DNA of 10,512 bases from Actinomycetes bacterium (GTDB lineage: Bacteria; Actinomycetota; Actinomycetes; JAJYSQ01). The translations under genes and the position numbers were made by a program. Location of the stretch: NCBI GenBank assembly GCA_021793495.1, contig JAJYSQ010000019.1, positions 1 to 10,512 on the forward strand. Direction: 5' to 3'. This document shows, in pieces, positions 1 through 6,698 of this stretch. Numbering within the stretch: the stretch's first letter is position 1; the number at the start of each line of letters is the position of its first letter. The notes under the pieces were generated by a model. The model was not told the DNA's origin, searched no databases, and saw nothing but the letters and a program-made list of their open reading frames with translations.

Positions 1-1618
1 TCGCCTCGGGATGCTCGGGATGCTCGGGATGCTGTGGGGTGACGTAGCCGGGGAGGCGGAACCGGAAGGTAGCCCCGATCTCGCGGTCCACCGTGATGAT
101 GCCGCCGCGACGGCTGACCAGCTTGTGGACCAGAGCCAGCCCGAGCCCGCGACGAGCCCCGGACTGAGAGACCTTCGTGGTGTACCCGTCGGTGAACACG
201 TGGACGCGCGCCGCGGGCGGAACCCCCGGCCCCGAGTCGGCCACCTCGGCGAACAGGGTCGGGCCGACCGACCGCAGGCGCACCTCCACCCAGCCGGTGG
301 CGTTCGTGCTCCCGATCGCGTCGAAGGCGTTGTCGACCAGGTTGCCCAGGATCGTGACCAGATCCCCCGGCTCGGAGATCTGCCCGTCGATCCGGCTGCC
401 CGGGCTCAGCCGCAGCTCGATGCCTCGTTCTTCGGCGACCGTCATCTTGGCCAGCAGCAGGGCCGCGACGACCGGGTGCCCGATCCGGGCCAGGATGAAG
501 TCGGCCATCTCGTTGCGGCGGCGCGACACCTCCTCGATGAACGCCATCGCCTCGTCGTAGTGCTCGAGGCTGATCAACCCGGCCAAGGTGTGCAGCCGGT
601 TGGCGAACTCATGGGCCTGTGCTCGGAGAGCATCGGTCAGGCCGATCACGTCGTCGAGCTCGCGCAGCAGAGACTCAGGCTCGGTCCGGTCGCGGATCGT
701 CACGACCGCCCCGAGGCTACGGCCGTCCACCCGGACCGGGATGTGGCTGACCATCAGGACGCGCCCGGTGTCGTCGACCACCGGCTGATCCACCCCGTCC
801 AGCCGACCGACCAGCGCGTCGCGCATCCGGCCGAGGGGGAACAGCTCCTCCAGGCGCCGGCCCACCGACCCCGGAGGCAGCCGCAGCAGCCGGGCCGCCT
901 CGTCGTTGAGGAAGTGCACCCGCTCGTCCTGACCCAGGCCGAGCACGCCCTCCTGGATGCCGTGCAGCATCGCCTCCCGCTCCTGGACCATCGAGGTCAG
1001 GTCGCGCAGCGAGACCCCGAACGTCTGCCGGCGGACGCGCCGGTGCAGGGCCCAGGCTGCGGCCAGCCCCACGGCCACCGCGCCGGCCAGGCTCACGAGC
1101 AACGCTCCGCCGAGCCCGACCATGGACACGCCGATCCCGTGCACCGGTAGCCCGACCGTGACCAGGCCGATGGGCGTGCCGTGCTCGAGCACCGGGACGC
1201 TGGCGAACGCGATCCTGCCGTGGGGGCCGCTCTCCACCCCCCTGCTGGCGTGGAGGGTGGCGTCGCCGGCCCTCGCGCCCGGGGTGCCCGACGCGTACGC
1301 ATGCGGGTCCGCCAGGTCCACGCCGGCAGCGTCGGTGATCGCGACGAACACCGCCTGGGTCGAGCTGCGCACGGATGCGGCCACGACCGGCACGACATCG
1401 TGGGGATCTCCGACCCGCACCGCCGAGACCACCTGCGGGAGCCCGGCAAGGCTGGCGGCGATGGCGACGGCTCGGCGCTGGTAGGAGTCGTCGTTCGCCC
1501 GGGCCAGCGCGGGCAGCGCCAGCAGCGCGCCGACCGCGAGGCTGCCCAGGACCAGCACGAGCTGCACGGTCAGGATCCGGGTCGACAGCCGGCCGCGCCA
1601 ACCACCTGCCGTGCTCAC
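1..1618 (-). CDS. CitA/DcuS-family membrane sensor histidine kinase (3' end beyond window)
   Basis: Reading the minus strand from GTG at 1618 gives 539 residues open to the window edge. The start is well fixed: an in-frame TGA lies at 1636-1634 and a GAGGAG ribosome site at 1629-1624, five bases before GTG. Order of parts: a membrane helix at about 15-39; an extracytoplasmic sensor domain at about 40-162; a second helix at about 163-191; a cytoplasmic PAS domain at about 212-312; the H-box QAHEFANRLH with phospho-acceptor His336; an N-box with Asn426 and Asn430 (ILGNLVDNAFDAI); a G1 box DSGPG at 461-465; and a G2 box RRGLGLAL at 489-496. This is the typical architecture of citrate/C4-dicarboxylate sensors, which signal to a CitB/DcuR-type response regulator. 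That partner would be expected to the left of the window. The gene is divergent from the transporter operon, so controlling it is a natural inference. The likely CitA ligand residues are not conserved (see findings). The visible C-terminus ends in three HPE repeats. Confidence 0.93.
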   Translation of the reverse strand, partial: MSTAGGWRGRLSTRILTVQLVLVLGSLAVGALLALPALARANDDSYQRRAVAIAASLAGLPQVVSAVRVGDPHDVVPVVAASVRSSTQAVFVAITDAAGVDLADPHAYASGTPGARAGDATLHASRGVESGPHGRIAFASVPVLEHGTPIGLVTVGLPVHGIGVSMVGLGGALLVSLAGAVAVGLAAAWALHRRVRRQTFGVSLRDLTSMVQEREAMLHGIQEGVLGLGQDERVHFLNDEAARLLRLPPGSVGRRLEELFPLGRMRDALVGRLDGVDQPVVDDTGRVLMVSHIPVRVDGRSLGAVVTIRDRTEPESLLRELDDVIGLTDALRAQAHEFANRLHTLAGLISLEHYDEAMAFIEEVSRRRNEMADFILARIGHPVVAALLLAKMTVAEERGIELRLSPGSRIDGQISEPGDLVTILGNLVDNAFDAIGSTNATGWVEVRLRSVGPTLFAEVADSGPGVPPAARVHVFTDGYTTKVSQSGARRGLGLALVHKLVSRRGGIITVDREIGATFRFRLPGYVTPQHPEHPEHPEA

Positions 1619-1663
1619 CCGGTCTCCTCTGGCTCACCGGTGGTCCACCGTGGGGTGGTGTCA

Positions 1664-1692
1664 ATGATGTGAACGCCGGGTTACGAAGTCAA
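1664..1692 (-). promoter_or_regulatory. Putative sigma-70-type promoter of the sensor kinase
   Basis: On the minus strand, TTGACT (1692-1687) resembles the -35 consensus at five of six positions. It is followed after exactly 17 bases by CATCAT (1669-1664), matching the -10 consensus at four of six. Transcription would begin near 1657, giving a leader of about 40 bases that includes the GAGGAG ribosome site. This part of the divergent region is less GC-rich than its surroundings. The call rests on pattern only. Confidence 0.45.
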
Positions 1693-1698
1693 CGACGG

Positions 1699-1739
1699 GT
1701 ACGGGGGCAAGCCTGGTCGGCGGACCGCGGCCCCCGTAC
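1699..1739. promoter_or_regulatory. 10-bp inverted repeat in the divergent promoter region (candidate operator)
   Basis: The arms GTACGGGGGC (1699-1708) and GCCCCCGTAC (1730-1739) are perfect inverse complements separated by 21 bases, with arm centres about 31 bp apart, close to three helical turns. The repeat sits just upstream of the proposed kinase -35 box and about 60 bp before the livH start, so a dimeric regulator bound here could affect both directions. An alternative is an RNA stem in the livH leader. There is no T-run, so it does not look like an intrinsic terminator. Confidence 0.4.
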
Positions 1740-1801
1740 GGTCCTGCCCACAACGACCGACCCGCTGACCGCCGTGACCTCAAGGAAGGTGCTCGTCGTC
1801 C

Positions 1802-2677
1802 ATGTCCATCCTCTGGCTCAGCCTGGGCTTCGGCCTGGTGACCGCCTCGATCCTGGCCCTGAGCTCCGTGGGGTTGAGCCTGCAGTTCGGGGTGACCAAC
1901 TACATCAACTTTGCCTACGGGGCCTTCCTGTCCCTGGGCATGCTCCTGACCTGGACGTTGACCCGTCCACTGCACCTGCCGTTCTGGCTCGGTGCCGCGC
2001 TCACGATCCCGATCTGCGGCCTCGTCGCGGTGGTGGTCGACCGGGTGGTCCTGGAGCCGTTCGTGCGGCGCGGCGGGAACCTGCTGTACCTGCTGATCGT
2101 GACGTTCGGGCTGTCGCTGATCTTGGACAACATCATGCAGGCGGCCTGGGGGGTCGGGTTCTTTCGTTTCGCCGTCGGCCAAGGGGCGGACCTGCACCTG
2201 GGGCCCTTCCAGTTCACCGTGGCGCAGCTGGTGATCATCGGCGTTGCCGCCGCGGTGATGGTGGGGGTCCACCTGCTGCTCACCCGGACCCGCCTGGGCA
2301 AGGCCATGCGGGCGATGTCGGACAACCCGGCCCTGGCCCGGGTGAGCGGCATCGACACCAAGCGGGTGACCATGTCGACCTGGTTCCTCAGTGGCTGCCT
2401 GGCCGGTGCGGCCGGCATCGCGCTCGCCCTGAACATCGTCAGCTTCCAGACCACGAGCGGCGACGACCTGCTGTTCGTCGTCTTTGCCGCGGTCATCCTC
2501 GGTGGCATCGGTCAGACGTACGGGGCCATGCTCGGAGCTCTGGTGATCGGCGTGGTGACCGAGGTGTCCGCGGTCTACGTCGGCTCGGCCTACAAGTCCG
2601 ACGTGGCATTCCTCATCCTGGTGGTCGTCCTCCTCGTCCGGCCGCAGGGCCTCATCCCCGCGCTAGGAAAGGCGTAG
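1802..2677 (+). CDS. livH: Branched-chain amino acid-type ABC transporter permease, LivH family
   Basis: This is a 291-residue, very hydrophobic inner-membrane protein, the usual length for LivH. It forms one half of the translocation channel with LivM. The N-terminal pattern GLSLQFGVTNYINFAYGAF is typical of the family (G-V/L-x-N-x-A-x-G), and GGIGQTYGAMLGALVIG near the C-terminus matches the family's ATPase-contact region. The end RPQGLIPALGK is also characteristic. The ATG start has AAGGAAGG at 1782-1789, with a somewhat long 12-base spacing. It is the first gene of the plus-strand operon, with livM beginning two bases after its stop. The imported substrate cannot be read from the permease; the family carries branched-chain amino acids, but also urea, amides, and aromatic or dicarboxylic acids. 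Confidence 0.93.
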   Translation: MSILWLSLGFGLVTASILALSSVGLSLQFGVTNYINFAYGAFLSLGMLLTWTLTRPLHLPFWLGAALTIPICGLVAVVVDRVVLEPFVRRGGNLLYLLIVTFGLSLILDNIMQAAWGVGFFRFAVGQGADLHLGPFQFTVAQLVIIGVAAAVMVGVHLLLTRTRLGKAMRAMSDNPALARVSGIDTKRVTMSTWFLSGCLAGAAGIALALNIVSFQTTSGDDLLFVVFAAVILGGIGQTYGAMLGALVIGVVTEVSAVYVGSAYKSDVAFLILVVVLLVRPQGLIPALGKA

Positions 2678-2679
2678 GC

Positions 2680-3690
2680 GTGTCTCCCATCCTCGTGTAC
2701 CTGGCCACCCTGGTCGTGTACTTCTTCATCTACAACATCTTCGGCTTCGGGCTGAACATCCAGTTCGGCTATGCCGGGATCCTCGACTTCGCCTTCATCA
2801 CGTTCATGGCGGTGGGCGGGTATCTCTACGGGGCCGCTGCGCTGCCGCACGAGACGCCGGGGTCGCAGATCTACTACGTTCTCGGCCTGAGCTGGTCGTT
2901 CCCGCTGGCGCTGCTGCTGGGGATCCTGGGGGCTGGGGCCGTGGGTGCTCTCGTGGGCCTGATCGCGCTCAAGCGGCTCCGTAGCGACTACCTGGCGATC
3001 GTCACCCTGGCGTCCGGGACGCTGATCTACGGAGTGATCGGCAACTTCACCCGGCTGTTCGACGGCTGGGAAGGACTGATGGGGGTGCCGCAGCCCTTCA
3101 CCGGGGCGCTGAACCTCAATGCCAACACCTTCGTCCTGTTCTTCGTGCTCGTCTCGGGCGTCATCATGGCGATCCTCTGGTTCTTCGCCAACCGGCTCTA
3201 CCGGTCCCCGTTGGGACGGGCGATGCGAGCCGTACGTGAGGACATCGACGTGGCCGAGGCGTACGGCAAGAACGCATTCAAGCTGCGGATGACCGCGATG
3301 GTCATCGGGTGCATCTATGCGGGGATCGGCGGCGCCCTGACGATCGCCTTCATCACTGCCCTGGCCCCGGCCGGGTGGTCGACCGGGGAGACGTTCGTCA
3401 TCTGGGCCCTGTTGCTCATCGGCGGCCGGGGCAACAACCTGGGGGCGGTGGTCGGGTCGTTCCTGGTCGCGGTGCTGTTCACCGAGGCCACTCGTTACCT
3501 GCCGGCCATCGGGGGCAACCCCAACCTGATCCCGGACCTGCGCAACATCGTCATCGGCGTCTTGTTGATCGTCACCCTGCGGTTCCGCCCGCAAGGGTTG
3601 GTGCCGGAGCCGAAGACCAACTTCTTCGCGGTCCCGCTGACCTCCCGGGTGTTGCGCCGGGTACGCCACGAGGAGGTCGTCGGTGCCTGA
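2680..3690 (+). CDS. livM: Branched-chain amino acid-type ABC transporter permease, LivM family
   Basis: This is a 336-residue polytopic membrane protein, the second permease half. The start is GTG at 2680 with AGGAAAGG at 2665-2672, seven bases upstream. The same frame is open far upstream, but that part overlaps livH and is not coding. Recognisable family features are NIQFGYAGILDFAFITFMAV near the N-terminus, LRSDYLAIVTLASGTL in the middle, SPLGRAMRAVREDIDVAEAYG in the cytoplasmic loop, and GGRGNNLGAVVGSF followed by RFRPQGLVPEP at the C-terminal end. It starts two bases after livH stops and overlaps livG by eight bases, so the genes are probably translationally coupled. Confidence 0.93.
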   Translation: MSPILVYLATLVVYFFIYNIFGFGLNIQFGYAGILDFAFITFMAVGGYLYGAAALPHETPGSQIYYVLGLSWSFPLALLLGILGAGAVGALVGLIALKRLRSDYLAIVTLASGTLIYGVIGNFTRLFDGWEGLMGVPQPFTGALNLNANTFVLFFVLVSGVIMAILWFFANRLYRSPLGRAMRAVREDIDVAEAYGKNAFKLRMTAMVIGCIYAGIGGALTIAFITALAPAGWSTGETFVIWALLLIGGRGNNLGAVVGSFLVAVLFTEATRYLPAIGGNPNLIPDLRNIVIGVLLIVTLRFRPQGLVPEPKTNFFAVPLTSRVLRRVRHEEVVGA

Positions 3691-4492
3691 GGCGACGCCG
3701 GTCGACCGCGGCACCCCCATTCTCCAGCTGGACCAGGTGGTTCGCTCGTTCGGTGGGGTACGAGCCGTCGACGGGTGCTCGTTCAGCATCGACCGGGGGT
3801 CGCTGACCGCGCTCATCGGGCCGAACGGGGCAGGCAAGTCGACCGTGGTGAACCTGGTCGCCGGGGCCCTCAAACCAGACGCGGGATCGATCGTCTACGG
3901 CGGTGTGGACATCACCGGTGTGGTCTCCCACCGGATCGCCGGGCGGGGGTTGATCCGCACCTTCCAGCTGTCCCGGGAGTTCGCCCGGATGACGGTCCTG
4001 GAGAACCTCGTCGTCGTCGCCCGCGGGCAGTCCGGGGAGTCGCTGTTCAACGCGTTGCTACGCCCTCGGCTGTGTCGTCGAGAGGACCGGGTGCTGGTCG
4101 AACGGGCGATCGACGTGCTCGACCGGTTCGGGCTGGCCGCCCAGCGGGACATGTACGCCGGGGACCTCTCGGGGGGGCAGAAGCGGTTGGTGGAGCTGGC
4201 TCGGGCGGTGATGTCCGAGCCGGAGCTGCTGATCCTCGACGAGCCGATGGCCGGGGTGAACCCGGCCCTGATCGACCTGCTCGGCGGGCACATCGAGTCG
4301 TTGTGCCGCAACGGGATCACCGTGGTGATGGTCGAGCACAACCTCGAGATCGTCGAACGGATCTGTGACCACGTCGTGGTCATGGCCTTGGGCCGGACGC
4401 TGGCCACCGGTGTGATGTCCGACCTGCGCAGCAACTCCGAAGTTGTGCGCGCCTACCTGGGAGAGCGGCTGGATGAACCTACTGTCCGTTGA
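3683..4492 (+). CDS. livG: ABC transporter ATP-binding protein, LivG family
   Basis: This is a 269-residue cytoplasmic ATPase that powers the importer together with LivF. Walker A is GPNGAGKST (46-54), the Q-loop is Gln95 in FQLSREF, the signature is LSGGQ (162-166), Walker B is LLILDEP (182-188), and the switch histidine is His219 in VMVEHN. The LivG-type insert after Walker A and the DEPMAGVNP sequence after Walker B are typical of the family. GTG at 3683 overlaps the end of livM by eight bases and has a strong AGGAGG at 3671-3676, six bases upstream. All catalytic motifs are intact. Confidence 0.95.
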   Translation: MPEATPVDRGTPILQLDQVVRSFGGVRAVDGCSFSIDRGSLTALIGPNGAGKSTVVNLVAGALKPDAGSIVYGGVDITGVVSHRIAGRGLIRTFQLSREFARMTVLENLVVVARGQSGESLFNALLRPRLCRREDRVLVERAIDVLDRFGLAAQRDMYAGDLSGGQKRLVELARAVMSEPELLILDEPMAGVNPALIDLLGGHIESLCRNGITVVMVEHNLEIVERICDHVVVMALGRTLATGVMSDLRSNSEVVRAYLGERLDEPTVR

Positions 4493-5228
4493 GCAGATCA
4501 CCGCCGGGTACGGCAAGAACCCGGTGGTCTCCGAGGTCAGCGTGCGCGCCGACGAGGGCGAGATCGTCGCGGTCGTCGGACCCAACGGTGCGGGCAAGTC
4601 GACCGCCCTGAAGGCGATCTTCGCGCTGGTGGCGCGGATGGCCGGGCGGGTCGTCCTCGAGGGGCGGGACCTGACCGACCTGCCGACCCACCGGCTGGTC
4701 GGCGCCGGCCTGGGGTACGTGCCCCAGGTGGACAACGTCTTCCCGTCGATGAGCGTGGCGGAGAACCTGGAGATGGGGGCGTACCTGACCCCGTCGCGGG
4801 CCACCGAGCGCGCCCGGCAGGTGCTGGGGATCTTCCCGGACCTGGCCAGCGCCGAGCACCGACGGGCCGGCACGCTCAGCGGGGGCCAGCGCAACATGCT
4901 CGGGATGGCCCGGGCATTGATGCTCGAGCCGAGGGTCCTGCTGCTCGACGAGCCGACCGCCGGGCTGTCCCCGGCGTACGTGCAGGTCGTGTGGGACCAG
5001 GTGGTGCGTATCGCGGACACCGGTACCGCGGTGGTCGTGGTGGAGCAGAACGTCGCCCGCGCGCTGCGCCACGCCCACCGGGTCTACGTCCTGATCGCCG
5101 GGCGCAACCGCGTGGACGGTCCGGCGGCCGAGATCGCCGGCCTGGACCTCGCGGCGCTGTTCCTGGGTGGGGCAGAGCACCGGGCACACGACTCCTCGGC
5201 GCCGGTAGAGCACGGCGGGGTGCGCTGA
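4473..5228 (+). CDS. livF: ABC transporter ATP-binding protein, LivF family
   Basis: This is a 251-residue ATPase, the partner of LivG. Walker A is GPNGAGKST (36-44), the Q-loop is Gln85, the signature is LSGGQ (135-139), and Walker B is LLLDEP (156-161). The switch position reads VVVEQN, with Gln192 in place of histidine, as is usual for LivF proteins. ATG at 4473 is preferred over TTG at 4443: GGGAG at 4459-4463 is nine bases before the ATG, and the protein then begins MNLLSVEQITAGYG as family members do. It overlaps livG by 20 bases. The last 18 or so residues (AEHRAHDSSAPVEHGGVR) form a polar tail of unclear role. Confidence 0.94.
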   Translation: MNLLSVEQITAGYGKNPVVSEVSVRADEGEIVAVVGPNGAGKSTALKAIFALVARMAGRVVLEGRDLTDLPTHRLVGAGLGYVPQVDNVFPSMSVAENLEMGAYLTPSRATERARQVLGIFPDLASAEHRRAGTLSGGQRNMLGMARALMLEPRVLLLDEPTAGLSPAYVQVVWDQVVRIADTGTAVVVVEQNVARALRHAHRVYVLIAGRNRVDGPAAEIAGLDLAALFLGGAEHRAHDSSAPVEHGGVR

Positions 5229-5256
5229 GGCAGGCCGGGTCCCTCAGGCAGGCCGG
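5228..5256 (+). repeat. Short direct repeat AGGCAGGCCGG, two copies
   Basis: The 11-bp unit occurs at 5228-5238 and 5246-5256, an 18-bp period, and a shorter CAGGCAG follows at 5258-5264. The first copy begins on the last base of the livF stop codon. It may be a local duplication; no function is evident. Confidence 0.4.
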
Positions 5257-5290
5257 TCAGGCAGACAGAGCGCGACAGCACAGCGTGGCA

Positions 5291-5335
5291 GGACCTCGTG
5301 GTCCGGCACGTCGGTGGACCCAGGGTGGGTCCACC
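5291..5335 (+). promoter_or_regulatory. RNA stem-loops between livF and the binding-protein gene
   Basis: A perfect 10-bp stem, GGTGGACCCA (5313-5322) with TGGGTCCACC (5326-5335), closes a GGG loop. Just before it, GGACC (5291-5295) and GGTCC (5300-5304) form a smaller stem with a TCGT loop. No T-run follows, so this is not a classical rho-independent terminator. Strong hairpins directly before a binding-protein gene commonly protect that part of an operon transcript from decay or tune its level. Here the hairpin ends 28 bases before the chosen GTG and leaves the ribosome site free. Confidence 0.55.
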
Positions 5336-5363
5336 CGAGAACAAGTGAAGGGAAGGTGTGCAG

Positions 5364-6611
5364 GTGAAGCTCCGACGTACGTTCCTCTGGACCGCGGCGG
5401 TCGCCACGCTCGCCCTCGCCGCCGCTGCGTGCGGCAGCAGCGCCGGGGCCAGCTCCGCGTCGAAGGGCCCGATCCCCACCGGAGAGCTGCTCCCCATGTC
5501 GGGGAAGGAGGCTTTCGTGGGCCAGTGGTTCGACCACGGGACGAAGGCCGGGATCTGGGACGTCAACCACAACGGGGGCGTCCTGGGGGGGCGGCAGCTG
5601 ACCACCACGCTGGCGGACACGGCCGGTGACCCGGTGGACGCGGTCACCGCGTTCCGCCAGCTGATGACGCACAACCCGGTGGTGATCTTCGGGCCATCCT
5701 CGCTGGAGATCGAAGGGGTCGTCCAGGACTTCGGCGCCTCCAAGGTGGTCGACCTCATGCAGGGTGGTACCACCCAGCTCGACCACATGCAGTACCCGTA
5801 CGTCTTCCGGGTCTACCCCTCGGACTCCGCGCTGCTCAGCGCGGAGGCCTACTACGCGTTGCACACCGGGTGCACCAAGGCATCCTTGATGTACACCGCG
5901 GATGCGAACGCCCAGGCCGAGGTCCCGTCGGTCGTGAAGGCGTTCACCGGCCACGGTGGGACGATCCTGGACAACGAGCAGATCGTCGCCGGGCAGAGCT
6001 CGTACCTGTCCGAGGTGGCCAAGGCGTTCGCGAAGAACCCGCAGTGCGTGTTCTTCCACGCCGACCCGCAGACCGCCAGCACCCTGTTCGCCAACATTCG
6101 CCAGCTCGGGCACCTCAACGTCCGGTTCATCACCGGGGACACCGGGGCCTCCATCCAGCTGGCCAAGGCGATGGGGCTGGCTGCCGCGTCGAAGTACATG
6201 ACGGGCATCGCCTCACCGATCGCCTACCAGCCGGCATGGAACGAGTTCGTGCGCTCCTACCAGGCGGTCTGGAACACCAACAAGCCGCTGCCGGCCGCCC
6301 CGGCGATGTATGACGCCGTGGTGATCGCCGCCCTCGCGATGGACGTCGCCCACTCGACGGTCCCGAGCGTGTGGGTGAAGGACGTCACCCAGGTCTCCAA
6401 CCCGCCGGGAACCGCGTGCTACACCTACGCCACGTGCCTGGCGTTGCTGAACAAGGGTCAGAAGATCAACTACCAGGGGGCGAGCGGGCCCGAGGACTTC
6501 AACCAGTACCACAACGTGTTCTCGGCCTTCGACGTCGTCCAGTTCGACCCGAGCGGAAACCTCAAGACCGTCTTCAGCGTCACGTCCAAGAACATCGCCA
6601 CGATGTACTGA
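5364..6611 (+). CDS. ABC transporter substrate-binding lipoprotein, LivJ/Peripla_BP_6 family
   Basis: This is a 415-residue lipid-anchored receptor that captures the substrate outside the membrane and delivers it to LivH/LivM. The signal peptide has a basic start (KLRRTF), a hydrophobic core and the lipobox AAAC with Cys23, followed by a Ser/Ala/Gly-rich linker. The mature protein shows the type I periplasmic-binding fold, for example NHNGGVLGGRQL (68-79), DPVDAVTAFRQLM (89-101), PVVIFGPSS (105-113) and INYQGASGPEDFN (368-380). GTG at 5364 is chosen because GGAAGG (5351-5356) lies seven bases upstream. GTG at 5358 would leave one base to that site. Four cysteines remain after processing (170, 228, 352, 358); the close pair 352/358 may form a disulphide. 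It lies after the ATPase genes and ahead of the CoA-transferase. Ligand class cannot be decided from sequence. Confidence 0.93.
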   Translation: MKLRRTFLWTAAVATLALAAAACGSSAGASSASKGPIPTGELLPMSGKEAFVGQWFDHGTKAGIWDVNHNGGVLGGRQLTTTLADTAGDPVDAVTAFRQLMTHNPVVIFGPSSLEIEGVVQDFGASKVVDLMQGGTTQLDHMQYPYVFRVYPSDSALLSAEAYYALHTGCTKASLMYTADANAQAEVPSVVKAFTGHGGTILDNEQIVAGQSSYLSEVAKAFAKNPQCVFFHADPQTASTLFANIRQLGHLNVRFITGDTGASIQLAKAMGLAAASKYMTGIASPIAYQPAWNEFVRSYQAVWNTNKPLPAAPAMYDAVVIAALAMDVAHSTVPSVWVKDVTQVSNPPGTACYTYATCLALLNKGQKINYQGASGPEDFNQYHNVFSAFDVVQFDPSGNLKTVFSVTSKNIATMY

Positions 6612-6698
6612 ACCCGGCGCACGCCCGGTCGTCCCGGGGGACAGCAAGGGATCCGACCGACCACTCCACGACCGACCACAGCAAGAAGGAGAACCACG
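6612..6698 (+). other. Spacer between binding-protein and CoA-transferase genes
   Basis: The 87-bp gap holds a weak 5-bp stem (CCCGG 6624-6628 with CCGGG 6634-6638), an 11-bp direct repeat CGACCGACCAC (6654-6664 and 6669-6679, 15-bp period) and the ribosome site AAGGAG (6686-6691), seven bases before the next ATG. No convincing promoter or terminator was seen, so read-through from the transporter genes is likely. Confidence 0.4.

Noticed and set aside
11..1150. A 379-residue plus-strand open frame at the left end
   Set aside because: It is antisense to the histidine kinase, whose H, N and G boxes are unambiguous on the minus strand.
1714..1742. Possible plus-strand promoter for livH using TACGGT (1737-1742) as -10
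   Set aside because: It fits TANNNT only, and the hexamer 17 bases upstream (TGGTCG) does not resemble a -35 box. The true livH promoter was not identified.
1375..2679. Long upstream extension of the livM frame
   Set aside because: It runs through the kinase 5' region, the divergent promoter region and all of livH in another frame, and it is Arg/Pro-rich. The real livM starts at GTG 2680 with a good ribosome site.
6624..6638. Hairpin after the binding-protein gene as a terminator
   Set aside because: The stem is only 5 bp with no T-run, and the CoA-transferase follows closely in the same direction.
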